A DNA stretch of 64,000 bases from Pontederia crassipes (taxonomy: Eukaryota; Streptophyta; Magnoliopsida; Commelinales; Pontederiaceae), in assembly GCA_030549335.1 (NCBI GenBank), contig CM060187.1:58300203-58364202 (forward strand). The letters run 5' to 3'. Numbering within the stretch: position 1 is the stretch's first letter; each line of letters begins with the position of its first letter. Position numbers and translations under genes: made by a program. The notes beneath the pieces are model-generated. The model did no database searches. It was not told the origin of the DNA and saw nothing but the letters and a program-made list of their open reading frames with translations. This document shows positions 46,678 to 58,192 of the stretch, one piece after another.

Positions 46678-49215
46678 TGTAACGCCCCGAGACCCACGTG
46701 ACTTTTACGTGCTCAAAGTCGTCCCAAAGGCGCTACTCAATTTTCTATAAAACATTTTTGCGAAATATAAATAATAAATGCGGAAGACTTTTTCAATAAT
46801 AACAGTTAATAATCCATTATATTCAAAATAATTAAAATATTAATAAGTTCACAATTCTAATAAATGCGGAAATAATAAAAACTAGACAACTCAATCTAGA
46901 ACATGTGCAACATCTGTCTATCACTGAGCATAGCCACCTGCAGGATCATCCTCTATCGAAGTACTCTCACCTGCACGGATCCAGGTACAGGGAAATATCC
47001 ATGAGTATAAAAATACTCAGTACGTAGGGTCTACTAAATAATCAATATGCTCAATCGAAAATAAGATATAATCAATGATGAGTCAATTGAGCAATCAATA
47101 CAATAATCAATTTATAATATAACGATTTATCAATATGAGCAACTATATCAAGTTATGGTCAAAAGACCAATCAATAGAGATAGCAATTAATAATTGCTTA
47201 ATCAATTGGATCGATGATTCAATATAATAATAGGACAATAAAGTCATAAATCAATAGGAAGGATCAGAAAAAGATCAGATGATCGATCAATATTGATTTA
47301 GCAATTAAATGTCTGATCACTATGACACTATTCAATTTAATAATTTTCAATTCAATATCAATGGCCATTGGTCAATTACAATTCAATTCGATTCAATGGG
47401 CGGAGGCAATGCCAGTCAACGCCAGTATCCAAATGACCATGATCTATTCAATTCAATTCGATTTCAATCCAATTCAATTCGATTCAATTTTAATTCAATT
47501 CAATTCAATTTATAATGTTCGGAGTTATCCAATTCAATGAGGAGCGCTCGGTCAATTAAGGGACACCATGCCACTTTCATGCAGGCCAGTGGGGGATCAG
47601 TGCCACGACAAGCCCAATACGATTCAATGGGTTCGTGTATGGTGGGGGACGAGTGACCATACAGGACAGCCATAGCTTTTACACTATCTGCCCTATTCAA
47701 TTCAATTCAATTCAATTGGTCCCGGCTTAGTGGCAATCAGTAGACATGGGCTCAGTAGCTTTCGACTTTTATCTTATTTACCTAAGATGTCTATCTTTTA
47801 ATAATTTAATTTAGGTAAAACAAGACTCAATCAGAAAGATTACTGGATCAATATCATAATCAATTATAAGATTGGATATGATGATAAAATATAATGACGA
47901 TATGATCCGGTATGATGATACTATGATCAAGTATGATAATAACATAATAACAATTTGATCGGATCAGACAATATATCATACTTAAATAATAATCACAATA
48001 AAATAATCGTTATAAAATTGACAATTAAAATCACTAATCATATTAAAATAAATGAATACCTCCCGGTTCCCATCTCTATTTTTTTTCTTTTCTATTCAAT
48101 TCCCTGGGAAAAGAAATAAAACGATTTTCCCTTTTTTTCTAAATTCGAAACTAAAAAAAAATGAAAAGAACTCCATGGCACCTAACCTTTTATTTTCCAT
48201 ATTTTTTTTGTACTCCCTTTCTCGGCTGAGAGAGGTCTTCATCTCATTTTATTTTTTTTCTCTCTTGTACATCCGACGCCTTCTTCTTATTTTTTTCCTT
48301 CTGCCTGTCTCTTTTCTCTCTCCATGCCTTCGACAAAATCCCTTTTTTTTTTCTGGCATTCTCTCTCTACTCTTTTTTTTCTGACTGGCCGAGAAACTCA
48401 ACAAATGATTTTTCCTTATTAGAAAAATCCTAAATATAATCCCTTTTTGTTTTCGTTTCTCTCTCCACATCACCTGCAGGCACATTGTTTATTTTTCTTC
48501 TTTCTCTCTCCACACATCTCACGGCCGTTAATTCTCTCTCTTACCTTCTCTCTCTTTCTTGTTTTTTTTTCTGACGTATCCCTTTTCCCTCTCTTCAATG
48601 TCAAACATGATTAATCCTTTTTTTTATTTCTTCTCAATTCTTTTTATTTTCCTTCGACGCAACTGTTGATGGAACGTATTTTTTTTTCTTCGAGCAAAAT
48701 CCCTCTTTCACTTCGGCCTAAGAAATCTTTTTTTTTCTTTTAAAAAAAACATGGCGACCCTTTTTCAATCTAACAGTAGAAATTCCAATAAAAATAAAAA
48801 AAACCTACGGATCCCCCCTACGTACCTCGTAGCCGTTCGACGTTGAATCATGCCTTGCCATGCCTCTGCCGTCGGACACCAAGAATCCATAGAAAAGAAA
48901 ACTCTTTTGACGATCGACTCTAAGGATTTATTTATAGGGCTCTTAAATCTTTATCTCCAATTCATCTATAACTTACAATCCTAATCAAATTTAATCTTTT
49001 AATTAATCCTTTTAACAATTTTGATTTATTTTAATAATTAAATAAATTCCGAATTTAAATAAATATCCCGTAATACATTTTTATCCTTAATTAAACTCCT
49101 CCCCTATTTTCCTTTATTTTCGGAATTATTTATTACAATGATATTAATGGTCATTTTTCTCAAAATAAATAATAAAATATTATTTTTCTAACTCTCAAAA
49201 ATTAGGGTCGTTACA
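46678..49215 (-). repeat. 3' LTR of the outer element
   Basis: 2,538 bases, ends TGTAACG/CGTTACA. Rich in AATTC repeats (near 47450-47510) and pyrimidine tracts (48060-48740). Frames inside it are not genes. Confidence 0.95.
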
Positions 49216-51264
49216 TCATAACCTCCTTAAAAATAAATCCGTCCTCGAATTTGCGTAAACGAAACTACATCATCTACCTAACGAATTTGAAAAATCTTTT
49301 CTGATTTCAACTTTCCGTTTTAAAATGTCATCTTCATCTTCATGATGTGTCCTACGTATGTTAGATCTCCATTTTGATTCAATTCTTGTAATCTCACTAC
49401 GTCAGCCTACTATTTTTGTCTCATGTGGACTACCTTCAACATTTCTTGATGAAGCAATTTTTGTCAACATCCTTTTGAATGTGCGTCAGTTATTCTCATG
49501 ACGAGAATTGTCATCAACGAACTGTCCATCAACCTCGCTCCAATTGATAGATGAGCAATATGAAGTGGCATGCCTATGTCAGAGTGGCGACTGTTGCCAC
49601 ATACTAACTTCACTAGTGGAAGCTGATTGTTCCAACTATCACTCCGGTCTAATGCAAGTCCAGAACATATATTTTTTTTAAAGGTTTGAATTGTCCATTC
49701 AGACTACTCATTCATCTGTGAATGGAAGGTGATCTAGAAGTTCAACCACATCCCAATTGCTCTATAGATGCTCCATCAGAATTGGTCTATGCATTGTAGA
49801 TTCTTATCCGACGCGATGGATATCAACACTCCATGTAGTCGGATAACCTTCTTAAAAAAAAGACCATGAGACTTTCGATGGACTAACCTTTCTCTAATGG
49901 GTATGACATTGACTATTTTAATATATCGATCCTCTATTACTCATATCACATTGTGTCCATGTCAAGCCCTCTAATAACATCCATCGTTATCTCTTTTTTT
50001 TTAATACTATTGATGATTTTCAAGCTCTTGTAGTACACCATGTGACCTCTGATGCTACACTTTCATTTGCCGACCTTCCATAGTAATTTCGATTGCATGT
50101 AAGATGTGTTGTTATCCTTGCACCATCACTGTTGGTCACTAGACTGAGTTGGACGATACAATTGCACAATGCTCATATTCTGTCGGCTCACCGCCAAATG
50201 AGCAAGTGACCTTTCTGCTTAAGATATGCTCAATTGAGTTTGCTTTGGCAAACTCGTAATCTTTCAATAATTTGATCCCATTTTTTTTCGACAAATGTTC
50301 GGAAGTGTACCTCAACTTTGACGATCTGTGGAGAATTTAAGATCTTCACCATACACGTTGTGTCATCAGCTCTTGGGGTGAAGACGGCAATTGCTAATTC
50401 GATATCTAATTGTCTTGATATATTGGCAACTATCTTATTCCTATGTAGTATCAAGACGCATGCCATGTGGGAGTTGTATGCATCGTTGTGGGCGACATAA
50501 CCTCCTTGGTCTAAAGGTCTTTTCAAAAAAAGGACATCGTTGTCAATTTCTTCTCCAATTTCTTAAAACCTATTTTTAGCCTTTCCTGAGCCATTCAAAT
50601 TTTTTTATATCTTTTTGTCCTTCTTGGTGAGGTTTGTCCATGGCGATACTGTCGCATAGTAATCTGGTGCGACTCTTCGAAAATATCTTGCATGTTTAAG
50701 GAAGTTCCTTTTTTTTCTTTAACACACCTTTTGGTTGAACCCATTTGGTTATAGCATCCATCTTTTGATATTCCATCTATGCGATATTCTTGAGGAACAT
50801 TATCTCATTCTGCCAAAATTTGTATTTCGAGACTTTGACACATACTTATTTCTCTTAATGTTGGAGTGCAATTTGCAATATGTTTTGCATGTTCCTCTAG
50901 GCTCGACAAATATATTAGAATGTCATCGATCTTGGGTTAACCAATGTAGTAACAACTATAATATAATTATTCAACATATTTGGATGTTGTTCTTCCTCCA
51001 TATCATTATGTGTGTGCATCCTCACTTTTGCGCAAATTATGAGCACTAACCAATCGATAACCTCCTTAGAAATATTGTCATATGAGTGCTTCCATTAAAC
51101 ACTCTAATTTTCAATGGTCGATCTTTCATTTTTTTTTTTTTGAGAAAAGGAAACCATGAACTATATCTGTTTCATAACAGATGCTATTTGGATACTATAA
51201 CATATCTAAAGTCCAATTGAAGTGAATATTATAATTTTGACTTGATTAAGCTTCAAGTCATGTC
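49216..51264 (-). pseudogene. Decayed pol of the outer Ty3/gypsy element
   Basis: Reading - strand from right to left there are scattered remnants with frame changes and stops. Reverse transcriptase is seen at about 50880-50935 (IDDILIYLSSLEEHAKHI). RNase H is at about 50400-50500 (VLILHRNKIVANISRQLDIE, the usual SRQL/E order). Integrase is at about 49680-49860 (VIRLHGVLISIASDKN, then a decayed HPQTDGQ-like region SQMNE and EWTIQTF). The catalytic Asp pair of RT is still readable, but no domain is open. The order RT, RNase H, integrase supports Ty3/gypsy. Confidence 0.85.
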
Positions 51265-52250
51265 TTAACATATCAATCTATTTGGGTGATTTCTGCACCA
51301 TTCTCGAAGATCTATTATTCTATTATTGCAAAGGTTCGACCTGCCTTGGTTCATCACAATTTCTTGCGAAGTGAGACCCATATTGCCACAATTTAAGCAT
51401 GCTCCCGTTGCCCAATAACATTCACCGAGATGCATTTTGTGGCAGTAATTACATGATTCTCTATATGGTGGAGGATCATTCCGTGTTGGATATGGCCTTC
51501 CTCGGTTGTAGTTTTCTTGATGCCGCTTCTCTCTTCTTTGATGTCTTCTATCCTTACTCCAAATATGATTCTGATCATTATCTATATCCTCTTGATTCGG
51601 TTGAGTTGCGTTTGTTATGTCGTCATTTTCAAGCATGGTAGCAAACTCTTTCGCAACTTGAAGGGTATGATAGTTACAACATTTTACCCGTCCTCGGAGG
51701 TTTGGCTTGAGACCTTCCACCCATTGCTTAACGCGATTTCTCTCTGATTGACGTCGAGTACCATACTTCTCCAACTTTAAGAATTCGATCATGTAGTCCT
51801 CGACTATCATGGTATCCTGTTGTAGATCTCGATATTCCTTCCATTTTCTCGCTCTTCGGGAAATAGGTAATAGCGATCCTTGAATATCTTTTTAAACTTT
51901 CTCCAAGGAATTAGGTCCTTTTCCGGAGAATGTGCAGCCTTTGTTGTGTTCTACCAATGCCTAACGTCACCTGTTAAACGCCTCGTAGCACATATAGTCT
52001 TGCAGTTCTCACCGCAGTCTTTCTTCACTAGGGTTTGGCCAATTTCTTCTAGCCACCTATAGGCTTTCTCGAAGTCACCCTTCCCATCAAATTGGGGAGA
52101 CTGTACGTTAAGAAAACGCTTAACAATCTCTTTTCGATTACCGTGAAGGGGAACATCATAACTTTTAGTATTACTATACTCTCTGTACATTGAACGAGAT
52201 TCATATGATGATGATCCATGGTTCGAACATTTCTCTTGATGTTCATTGAT
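51265..52250 (-). pseudogene. Decayed gag of the outer Ty3/gypsy element
   Basis: Two broken frames. 52190-51951 (-) carries SPQFDGKGDFEKAYRWLEEI, the start of a retrotransposon Gag domain. 51810-51265 (-) carries the end of Gag and an unusual zinc-knuckle region (CNYCHKMHLGEC then CLNCG). Frames are interrupted between them. The inner element inserted just 5' of this gene (in element orientation). Confidence 0.82.
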
Positions 52251-52277
52251 CCATTCATTATTTACTCATGGGCCTTG

Positions 52278-53152
52278 TGTCACGCCCTTACGCTTCGGAT
52301 ATGAAACACCAGACGTGCGGCTCGACGAACCCTGCTCGGTCGCCGATCAGCCCTCGTTTGGACGTGCCTTGGACCCCGGCCGTACACGCCCCGGATGCAC
52401 AACGAAACACCCGCCCAGGAAGAAGAGAGGGAGGCTAAGAGTTTAGAGGAAAACTAGAGAATATTATTGAGCAATCTCAGATTGTCCAGGATGGTCTTAC
52501 AAGCCTTGATTACATGTCCTTTTATAGTGCCCAAGAGAAACAACTCCTAGTCTAAGTTAAGGACCTAATCCTATTAGGCATGCAAGCCCTTCTCTAGAAA
52601 AAACCTCCTTGGAGTAGGAGTAGAAATCCAGCAACCTTGGAGTCCTATAAGAATTCGGCCAGCACCCCTTCAAAGTCCATCTTGAAGGCAAACTGGTCAG
52701 GCCGCCCTCTTGGCGCCCTGCCATGTCCGGGGCGCGCCCCGGGTGCGCCCGCCGGGACAAGTCCTAGTCCTACTAGGACTAGGACTGTTTTCCTGTGGCC
52801 TCTCCCCATCTTCAGTCCTCCTATGATTAGGACTTCATCTCCAAGTGACCCTCGATCCAGAAGGAAGTTCCGTCCGCGCCCAAGTCCTACTCGACCTAGG
52901 AGAGGTCCGAATTCCTATTCCTACTAGGAGTAGGAATCCTTCCGATCCTGCACTTCTCCACGCGCTCGTCCTCCTACTCACGATAGGAGTCCAAGTCTTC
53001 ATCTCCAGAAGCTCCTCCCTCCTCGTCGGACGTTCGGAGTGTTGGACGATTCCTATTCCTACTAGGAGTAGGAATCGCCCCGGCCACGCCCGCCTCCTCG
53101 CGCGCATGGCCACGCCCGCTCGGGGCGCGCCCTTCAGTGGGCAGGAGTGACA
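52278..53152 (-). repeat. 3' LTR of the inner element
   Basis: 875 bases, TGTCACG...GTGACA. It includes the last six codons of the polyprotein. The palindromic CCTATTCCTACTAGGAGTAGG-like hairpins (near 52915 and 53060) recur within it. Confidence 0.95.
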
Positions 53153-56100
53153 TCCTCCCCCACCGAAGTTGTTGCCGTCCCCGGCAACTCCGGTGCGCCT
53201 CTTGAACTTGTCGGTGTGCTCATGTCGTTCACTAATCCACGTGTCTCCACTTCACGCCCAGAGTCTTCTGCATCCTCGTAGAATCTCTTCAGCATGCTCA
53301 CGTGGAACACTGAATGGATCTGTCGCAGTTCTTTGGGAAGATCCACCTTGTAGGCCACCGTGCCTACTCGCTTGGTGATGACGAAGGGACCCTCGTACCT
53401 TCTCAGCAACCCTTGGTGCAGGTTCCTAAGTGCTTTGAACTGACGTGTTCGTAACTTCACAAGAACCCTGTCTCCCACCTGGAACTCGACATGCCCCCGC
53501 TTCTGATCAGCGAACTTTTTCATTTTGCGCACCGCTTTATCCAAGATGGCCCTCGACGCCTCGAGGTTGTCCTGCCAACCACGCGCCACATGATACGCCG
53601 CCGGACACTTCCCCGCGTACCTGGCCGCCAGTCCTGCAGGTGTCACTGGCTGCCTCCCAGTGACGATCTCGAACGCGCTTTGTTGCGTCGCCTCGCTCTT
53701 CTGCATGTTGTACGAAAATTGTGCAACGTCCAAGAGCTTTGCCCAATCCTCCTGATTGGCTGCAACAAAGTGCCTCAGGTAGATTTCCAGAAGATGGTTG
53801 GCCCGCTCCGTTTGGCCATCCGTCTGGGGGTGGAAAGCTGTCGAGAAGCGCAGCTCCGTCCCCAGGAGCCGGAAGAGCTCCCTCCAGAAGTGACCCGTGA
53901 ACCTCGGATCACGATCACTGACGATGATCTCAAGTACGCCCCAGTATTTTACTACATGCTTGACAAACAAGCGGGCGACCTCTTCCGCCGAGCAATGCTT
54001 TGGAGCCGGGATGAAGGTTCCATACTTTGAAAACTTGTCGATCCCCACCATGATCGATCCCGCTCCCCCAGATTTAGGCAAGGCTGAGATGAAGTCCATA
54101 GTCATCATCTGCCATGGACGCTCCGGTACGGGCAAGGGTTCCAGCAACCCTGCCGGCTTCTTCTGCTCAAGTTTGTCCTGCTGACATTTGAGACATGTCC
54201 TCACATATGCCTCGACATCCTCTGTCATCTGAGGCCAGAAGTAGGAGTCTTCAACCAACGCCAAGGTACGAGCCGCTCCCGGGTGGCCCGCCCACTTCGA
54301 GTCATGACAGTCCTTCGATATCGACCGTCGAAGACCCTCCCATCGTGGCACGTACAACCGACGTCCCACTGTGAACAACAGCCCATCTTCTGTCCAGAAT
54401 CGTCGTGACTTGCCCTCCCCGACAAGTCGAAGCATCTCCAGAGCCTTAGGATCCTGCTTCAATCCCTCCCGGATGTGATCCTTGAAGTCCATGCGGATGG
54501 CGCTTATCGTCGCAAGCTGCACCTTGCGACTTAGGGCATCGGCCACCACGTTGGTCCGCCCCGTCTTATATTCCAAGACGTAATCGAACTCCGCCAAGAA
54601 GTCCTGCCATCGTGCCTGCTTCGGGCTCAGCTTCTTCTGATTCTGAAAGTAAGATGTTGCTACGTTGTCCGTCTTCACAACGAATGCGCTCCCAAGAAGA
54701 TAATGCCTCCACGTGCGCAAGCAGTGCACCACCGCGGTCATCTCCTTATCATGGACCGGATATCGTTGCTCGGCCTCGTTGAGCTTCCGGCTCTCGAAGG
54801 CCACTGGGTGTCCCTCCTGCATGAGGACACCACCCAATGCGAAGTCGGAAGCGTCCGTTTGCACCTCAAACGGCTTCCCATAGTCGGGTAGACGCAAGCA
54901 CGGCTCCTCCGCTACTGCGTTCTTCAGGCCTTCAAATGCCTTCACGCATTTCTCTGACCATACCCACTTCGCGTTCTTCTTCAGAAGGTCGGTGAGGGGC
55001 GCAGTCCGTCGCGAGTATCCCTCGATGAACCTTCTGTAGTAGTTGGCGAGTCCCAAGAACGATCGCATCTCCGGAACGTTCGTTGGCGGCTCCCAGTCGA
55101 GAATAGCTTGGACCTTCCCCTTGTCCATACTGATCTTCCCGGCTTTAATATGGTGCCCAAGGAACATCACTTCCGGATGGGCGAACGAGCATTCCCCGAG
55201 CTCGTTCTCTCGCAGTAGCTTGAACACCTCCCCGGGATGCTCCATGTGCTCTGCGAGCTTCTCCGAGCATGCCACTATGTTGCCCAAGTGCACCACCACG
55301 CACTTGTCCAATAGTGGGTGAAAGATCTTGTTCATCCTTGACCCATCCTGCTTCCTCTGAAGTAGGACCGGCGCCCCACCGGGTGCCTTCGAGGATCCCA
55401 TGAACCCAGCTTTCAGCAACTCGCTCGGTTGTTTCCGAAGCTCCTCCAGCTCCGGAGGTGCCATGCGATACGGCCCCATAGCCGGAGGCTTCGCACCTGG
55501 CACCAGGTCGATGGCGTGATCGATATCTCGGCGAGGAGGAAGTCTGCTCGGCAGCTCTGGCGGCATTACATCCTTGTACTGCTCCAGAAGCCTTTCCACT
55601 TCCTCTGGGACGCCTTGAACCTTGAGCCCGGTCTCGTTGAGCTTCAAGGCAGCCAAGTAGGTGACCTCCTTCCGACGTATGCCCTTATCAAGTTGCATCG
55701 CCGAAAGCATCTTGGACTTCACGCTGGCCCTCGTCGTGGCAACTTCATGCGAAGCTTCCTGAGATAAAAGACGAATCCCCTCCTGGGAAAGTCTCACCTC
55801 ACGGAACGCATCCATGAACTCCATGCCCAGGACGAACCGATGGTCGTCCATGTTGACGATCGTCATGGTGATCGCTCCTTCCCACTCCCCCACCTTCGCG
55901 TGGATATCCTTGGTCGTACCAAGGATTGGCTGGGAGGCCGCGTTCACGGTCTTGATCAGGCCTGGCTCCTTGACATACCGTATGCCAAGTCGTGCCGCTT
56001 CCCTTGAATCCATGAAGTTGTGCGTGGCTCCAGTATCAACCAGAGCGGTCGAAGTGTGGCCATTCACTGCGACCTCCACGAACATCAGGCCCTTCGCGGT

Positions 56101-57291
56101 CTTCTTCACTTCCTTCGTCGGGAGCGTTGCGGCAGCAGTCGTCAGCGCCATTATAGACCCCATGTGTGCAGCGCCTTGCTCGGTGTCCACGGTAGATGCC
56201 ATGGTCGAGAGCCCCTTCTTCGTGTCGCACTCCCTCGCGTAGTGCGACCCTCCACAGAGGAAGCATCTGACCGTCTTCTTGGCATCTCCCTTCGATGTCG
56301 TCGCCTTCTTCTCTTGCTTATCGTTCTTCTTGCCACCTGCTCGGGCTCCGTCCTTCTTGGACTTGCCCTGATCCTTAGCACCCGCGCCAGGATCCCAGTT
56401 TGCTGAAAACTCCACCAAAGCTTCAGCAGCGACCAATGCTCCGTTCATGGTCGTTATCCTCTGACGTCTCAACTCCTGAGCCGCCCATGGTTTCAACCCC
56501 CGCAGGAAGAAGAACAACCATGTCGACTCCTCCATGCTCCCGGGCATCTCCAACATAAGCGGTTGGAACTTTTCGATATATTCCTTCACGGAACCCGTTT
56601 GCTTGAGAGAGGTCAGCTTGTTCATAGCCACTTCTTGTGCATTGCCGGGGTAGAATTGCTTCTTCAATTCCACCTTGAAGTCTGCCCAAGACTCTATCGG
56701 AGTCTCGTCTCCTTCCTCCATCCGACGCCACCACAAGAGCGCACCATCCACCAGGTAGCGCACGGCCATGTCGATCTGGTCCTTCTCGACCACGATCTTG
56801 CTCGTCTTGAAACCCTTTTCAAGACACCAAAGAAAATCGTCGATGGTCGTCGCCTCCCGCGCACCATCATATTTCTTCGGTTCCGGTCCCAAGAACTTGG
56901 GCACCGGGGTCTTCGATCGCAGCCCTCCTGCATCGAAGAGAAGACCTTTGAGCAGCAACAAATCTGTCTCCATGGCCTTCCACCTTGCATCCATAGCCTC
57001 CTCTATGGCTGCAACGCGGCTGGACAGCTCCTGGTGTAAGGCTCCTCCTTGCTCCAGTGCCAAGCTGTGTTCTCCTGCCGCGGCTTCCAAGATACGGACC
57101 GCCTCGTCCGTTTCCTGAAGACTTCGTTCCAGCGCCTCCATATTCTTCTCAATATGGTTGCCGGGATCTCTGGACTTTGCTCGCGTATTCTTTTTCTTTT
57201 CCCCAATGTCCGCACCTTGGACTCGACCCCGGGTCGTGTCCTCAGCTTCCATCGAACGACCTTTGCTCGAAGCACCTTCTTCTCCTGACAT
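53134..57291 (-). CDS. Gag-pol polyprotein of the inner Ty3/gypsy element, RT palm deleted, 1385 aa
   Basis: One uninterrupted frame. A coiled-coil-prone N-terminus (about 45-118) leads to a Gag domain (about 165-285), a CCHC knuckle (C343, C346, H350, C355) and protease with DTGA at 419-422. RT (about 575-760) jumps from APVLLQRKQDGS straight to MNKIFHPLLDKC, missing roughly 80 residues of fingers and palm, and the catalytic YxDD site reads HLGN (668-671). RNase H keeps its acids (D813, E850, D875, D918). Integrase keeps its HHCC zinc site (C1033, C1036) and D1066, D1126, E1162 with D-35-E spacing. No chromodomain follows HSVFHVSMLK. So integrase and RNase H look sound while RT cannot work. 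Start ATG follows the primer-binding site by 14 bases. Confidence 0.93.
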   Translation of the reverse strand: MSGEEGASSKGRSMEAEDTTRGRVQGADIGEKKKNTRAKSRDPGNHIEKNMEALERSLQETDEAVRILEAAAGEHSLALEQGGALHQELSSRVAAIEEAMDARWKAMETDLLLLKGLLFDAGGLRSKTPVPKFLGPEPKKYDGAREATTIDDFLWCLEKGFKTSKIVVEKDQIDMAVRYLVDGALLWWRRMEEGDETPIESWADFKVELKKQFYPGNAQEVAMNKLTSLKQTGSVKEYIEKFQPLMLEMPGSMEESTWLFFFLRGLKPWAAQELRRQRITTMNGALVAAEALVEFSANWDPGAGAKDQGKSKKDGARAGGKKNDKQEKKATTSKGDAKKTVRCFLCGGSHYARECDTKKGLSTMASTVDTEQGAAHMGSIMALTTAAATLPTKEVKKTAKGLMFVEVAVNGHTSTALVDTGATHNFMDSREAARLGIRYVKEPGLIKTVNAASQPILGTTKDIHAKVGEWEGAITMTIVNMDDHRFVLGMEFMDAFREVRLSQEGIRLLSQEASHEVATTRASVKSKMLSAMQLDKGIRRKEVTYLAALKLNETGLKVQGVPEEVERLLEQYKDVMPPELPSRLPPRRDIDHAIDLVPGAKPPAMGPYRMAPPELEELRKQPSELLKAGFMGSSKAPGGAPVLLQRKQDGSRMNKIFHPLLDKCVVVHLGNIVACSEKLAEHMEHPGEVFKLLRENELGECSFAHPEVMFLGHHIKAGKISMDKGKVQAILDWEPPTNVPEMRSFLGLANYYRRFIEGYSRRTAPLTDLLKKNAKWVWSEKCVKAFEGLKNAVAEEPCLRLPDYGKPFEVQTDASDFALGGVLMQEGHPVAFESRKLNEAEQRYPVHDKEMTAVVHCLRTWRHYLLGSAFVVKTDNVATSYFQNQKKLSPKQARWQDFLAEFDYVLEYKTGRTNVVADALSRKVQLATISAIRMDFKDHIREGLKQDPKALEMLRLVGEGKSRRFWTEDGLLFTVGRRLYVPRWEGLRRSISKDCHDSKWAGHPGAARTLALVEDSYFWPQMTEDVEAYVRTCLKCQQDKLEQKKPAGLLEPLPVPERPWQMMTMDFISALPKSGGAGSIMVGIDKFSKYGTFIPAPKHCSAEEVARLFVKHVVKYWGVLEIIVSDRDPRFTGHFWRELFRLLGTELRFSTAFHPQTDGQTERANHLLEIYLRHFVAANQEDWAKLLDVAQFSYNMQKSEATQQSAFEIVTGRQPVTPAGLAARYAGKCPAAYHVARGWQDNLEASRAILDKAVRKMKKFADQKRGHVEFQVGDRVLVKLRTRQFKALRNLHQGLLRRYEGPFVITKRVGTVAYKVDLPKELRQIHSVFHVSMLKRFYEDAEDSGREVETRGLVNDMSTPTSSRGAPELPGTATTSVGEDVTPAH
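53153..53163 (-). promoter_or_regulatory. Polypurine tract of the inner element
   Basis: GTGGGGGAGGA on the - strand directly before the 3' LTR; it is also read as codons of the polyprotein. Confidence 0.8.
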
Positions 57292-57304
57292 AGTCAGAAC
57301 CTAA

Positions 57305-57316
57305 GCTCTGATACCA
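57305..57316 (-). other. Primer-binding site of the inner element
   Basis: TGGTATCAGAGC on the - strand, three bases after the 5' LTR; the classic match to the 3' end of initiator tRNA-Met. Confidence 0.88.
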
Positions 57317-57319
57317 CGT

Positions 57320-58192
57320 TGTCACGCCCTTACGCTTCGGATATGAAACACCAGACGTGCGGCTCGACGAACCCTGCTCGGTCGGCGATCAGCCCTCGTT
57401 TGGACGTGCCTTGGACCCCGGCCGTACACGCCCCGGATGCACAACGAAACACCCGCCCAGGAAGAAGAGAGGGAGGCTAAGAGTTTAGAGGAAAACTAGA
57501 GAATATTATTGAGCAATCTCAGATTGTCCAGGATGGTCTTACAAGCCTTGATTACATGTCCTTTTATAGTGCCCAAGAGAAACAACTCCTAGTCTAAGTT
57601 AAGGACCTAATCCTATTAGGCATGCAAGCCCTTCTCTAGAAAAAACCTCCTTGGAGTAGGAGTAGAAATCCAGCAACCTTGGAGTCCTATAAGAATTCAG
57701 CCAGCACCCCTTCAAAGTCCATCTTGAAGGCAAACTGGTCAGGCCGCCCTCTTGGCGCCCTGCCATGTCCGGGGCGCGCCCCGGGTGCGCCCGCCGGGAC
57801 AAGTCCTAGTCCTACTAGGACTAGGACTGTTTTCCTGTGGCCTCTCCCCATCTTCAGTCCTCCTATGATTAGGACTTCATCTCCAAGTGACCATCGATCC
57901 AGAAGGAAGTTCCGTCCGCGCCCAAGTCCTACTCGACCTAGGAGAGGTCCGAATTCCTATTCCTACTAGGAGTAGGAATCCTTCCGATCCTGCACTTCTC
58001 CACGCGCTCGTCCTCCTACTCACGATAGGAGTCCAAGTCTTCATCTCCAGAAGCTCCTCCCTCCTCGTCGGACGTTCGGAGTGTTGGACGACTCCTATTC
58101 CTACTAGGAGTAGGAATCGCCCCGGCCACGCCCGCCTCCTCGCGCGCATGGCCACGCCCGCTCGGGGCGCGCCCTTCAGTGGGAAGGAGTGA
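57320..58192 (-). repeat. 5' LTR of the inner element
   Basis: About 873 bases, nearly identical to 52278-53152. Its outer two bases differ from the TG expected at an LTR start. Confidence 0.93.
57560..57569 (-). promoter_or_regulatory. TATA box in the 5' LTR of the inner element
   Basis: CTATAAAAGG on the - strand, a strong TATA match in the position expected for the element's promoter; the same motif is at 52518-52527 in the other LTR. Confidence 0.65.

Noticed and set aside
48052..48485. Phe/Leu-rich frames, also at 59860-60293
   Set aside because: Pyrimidine-rich LTR sequence producing hydrophobic-looking translations.
52557..53150. Frames repeated at 52557-53150 and 57599-58257
   Set aside because: They lie in the LTRs of the inner element and are copied with them; no coding features.
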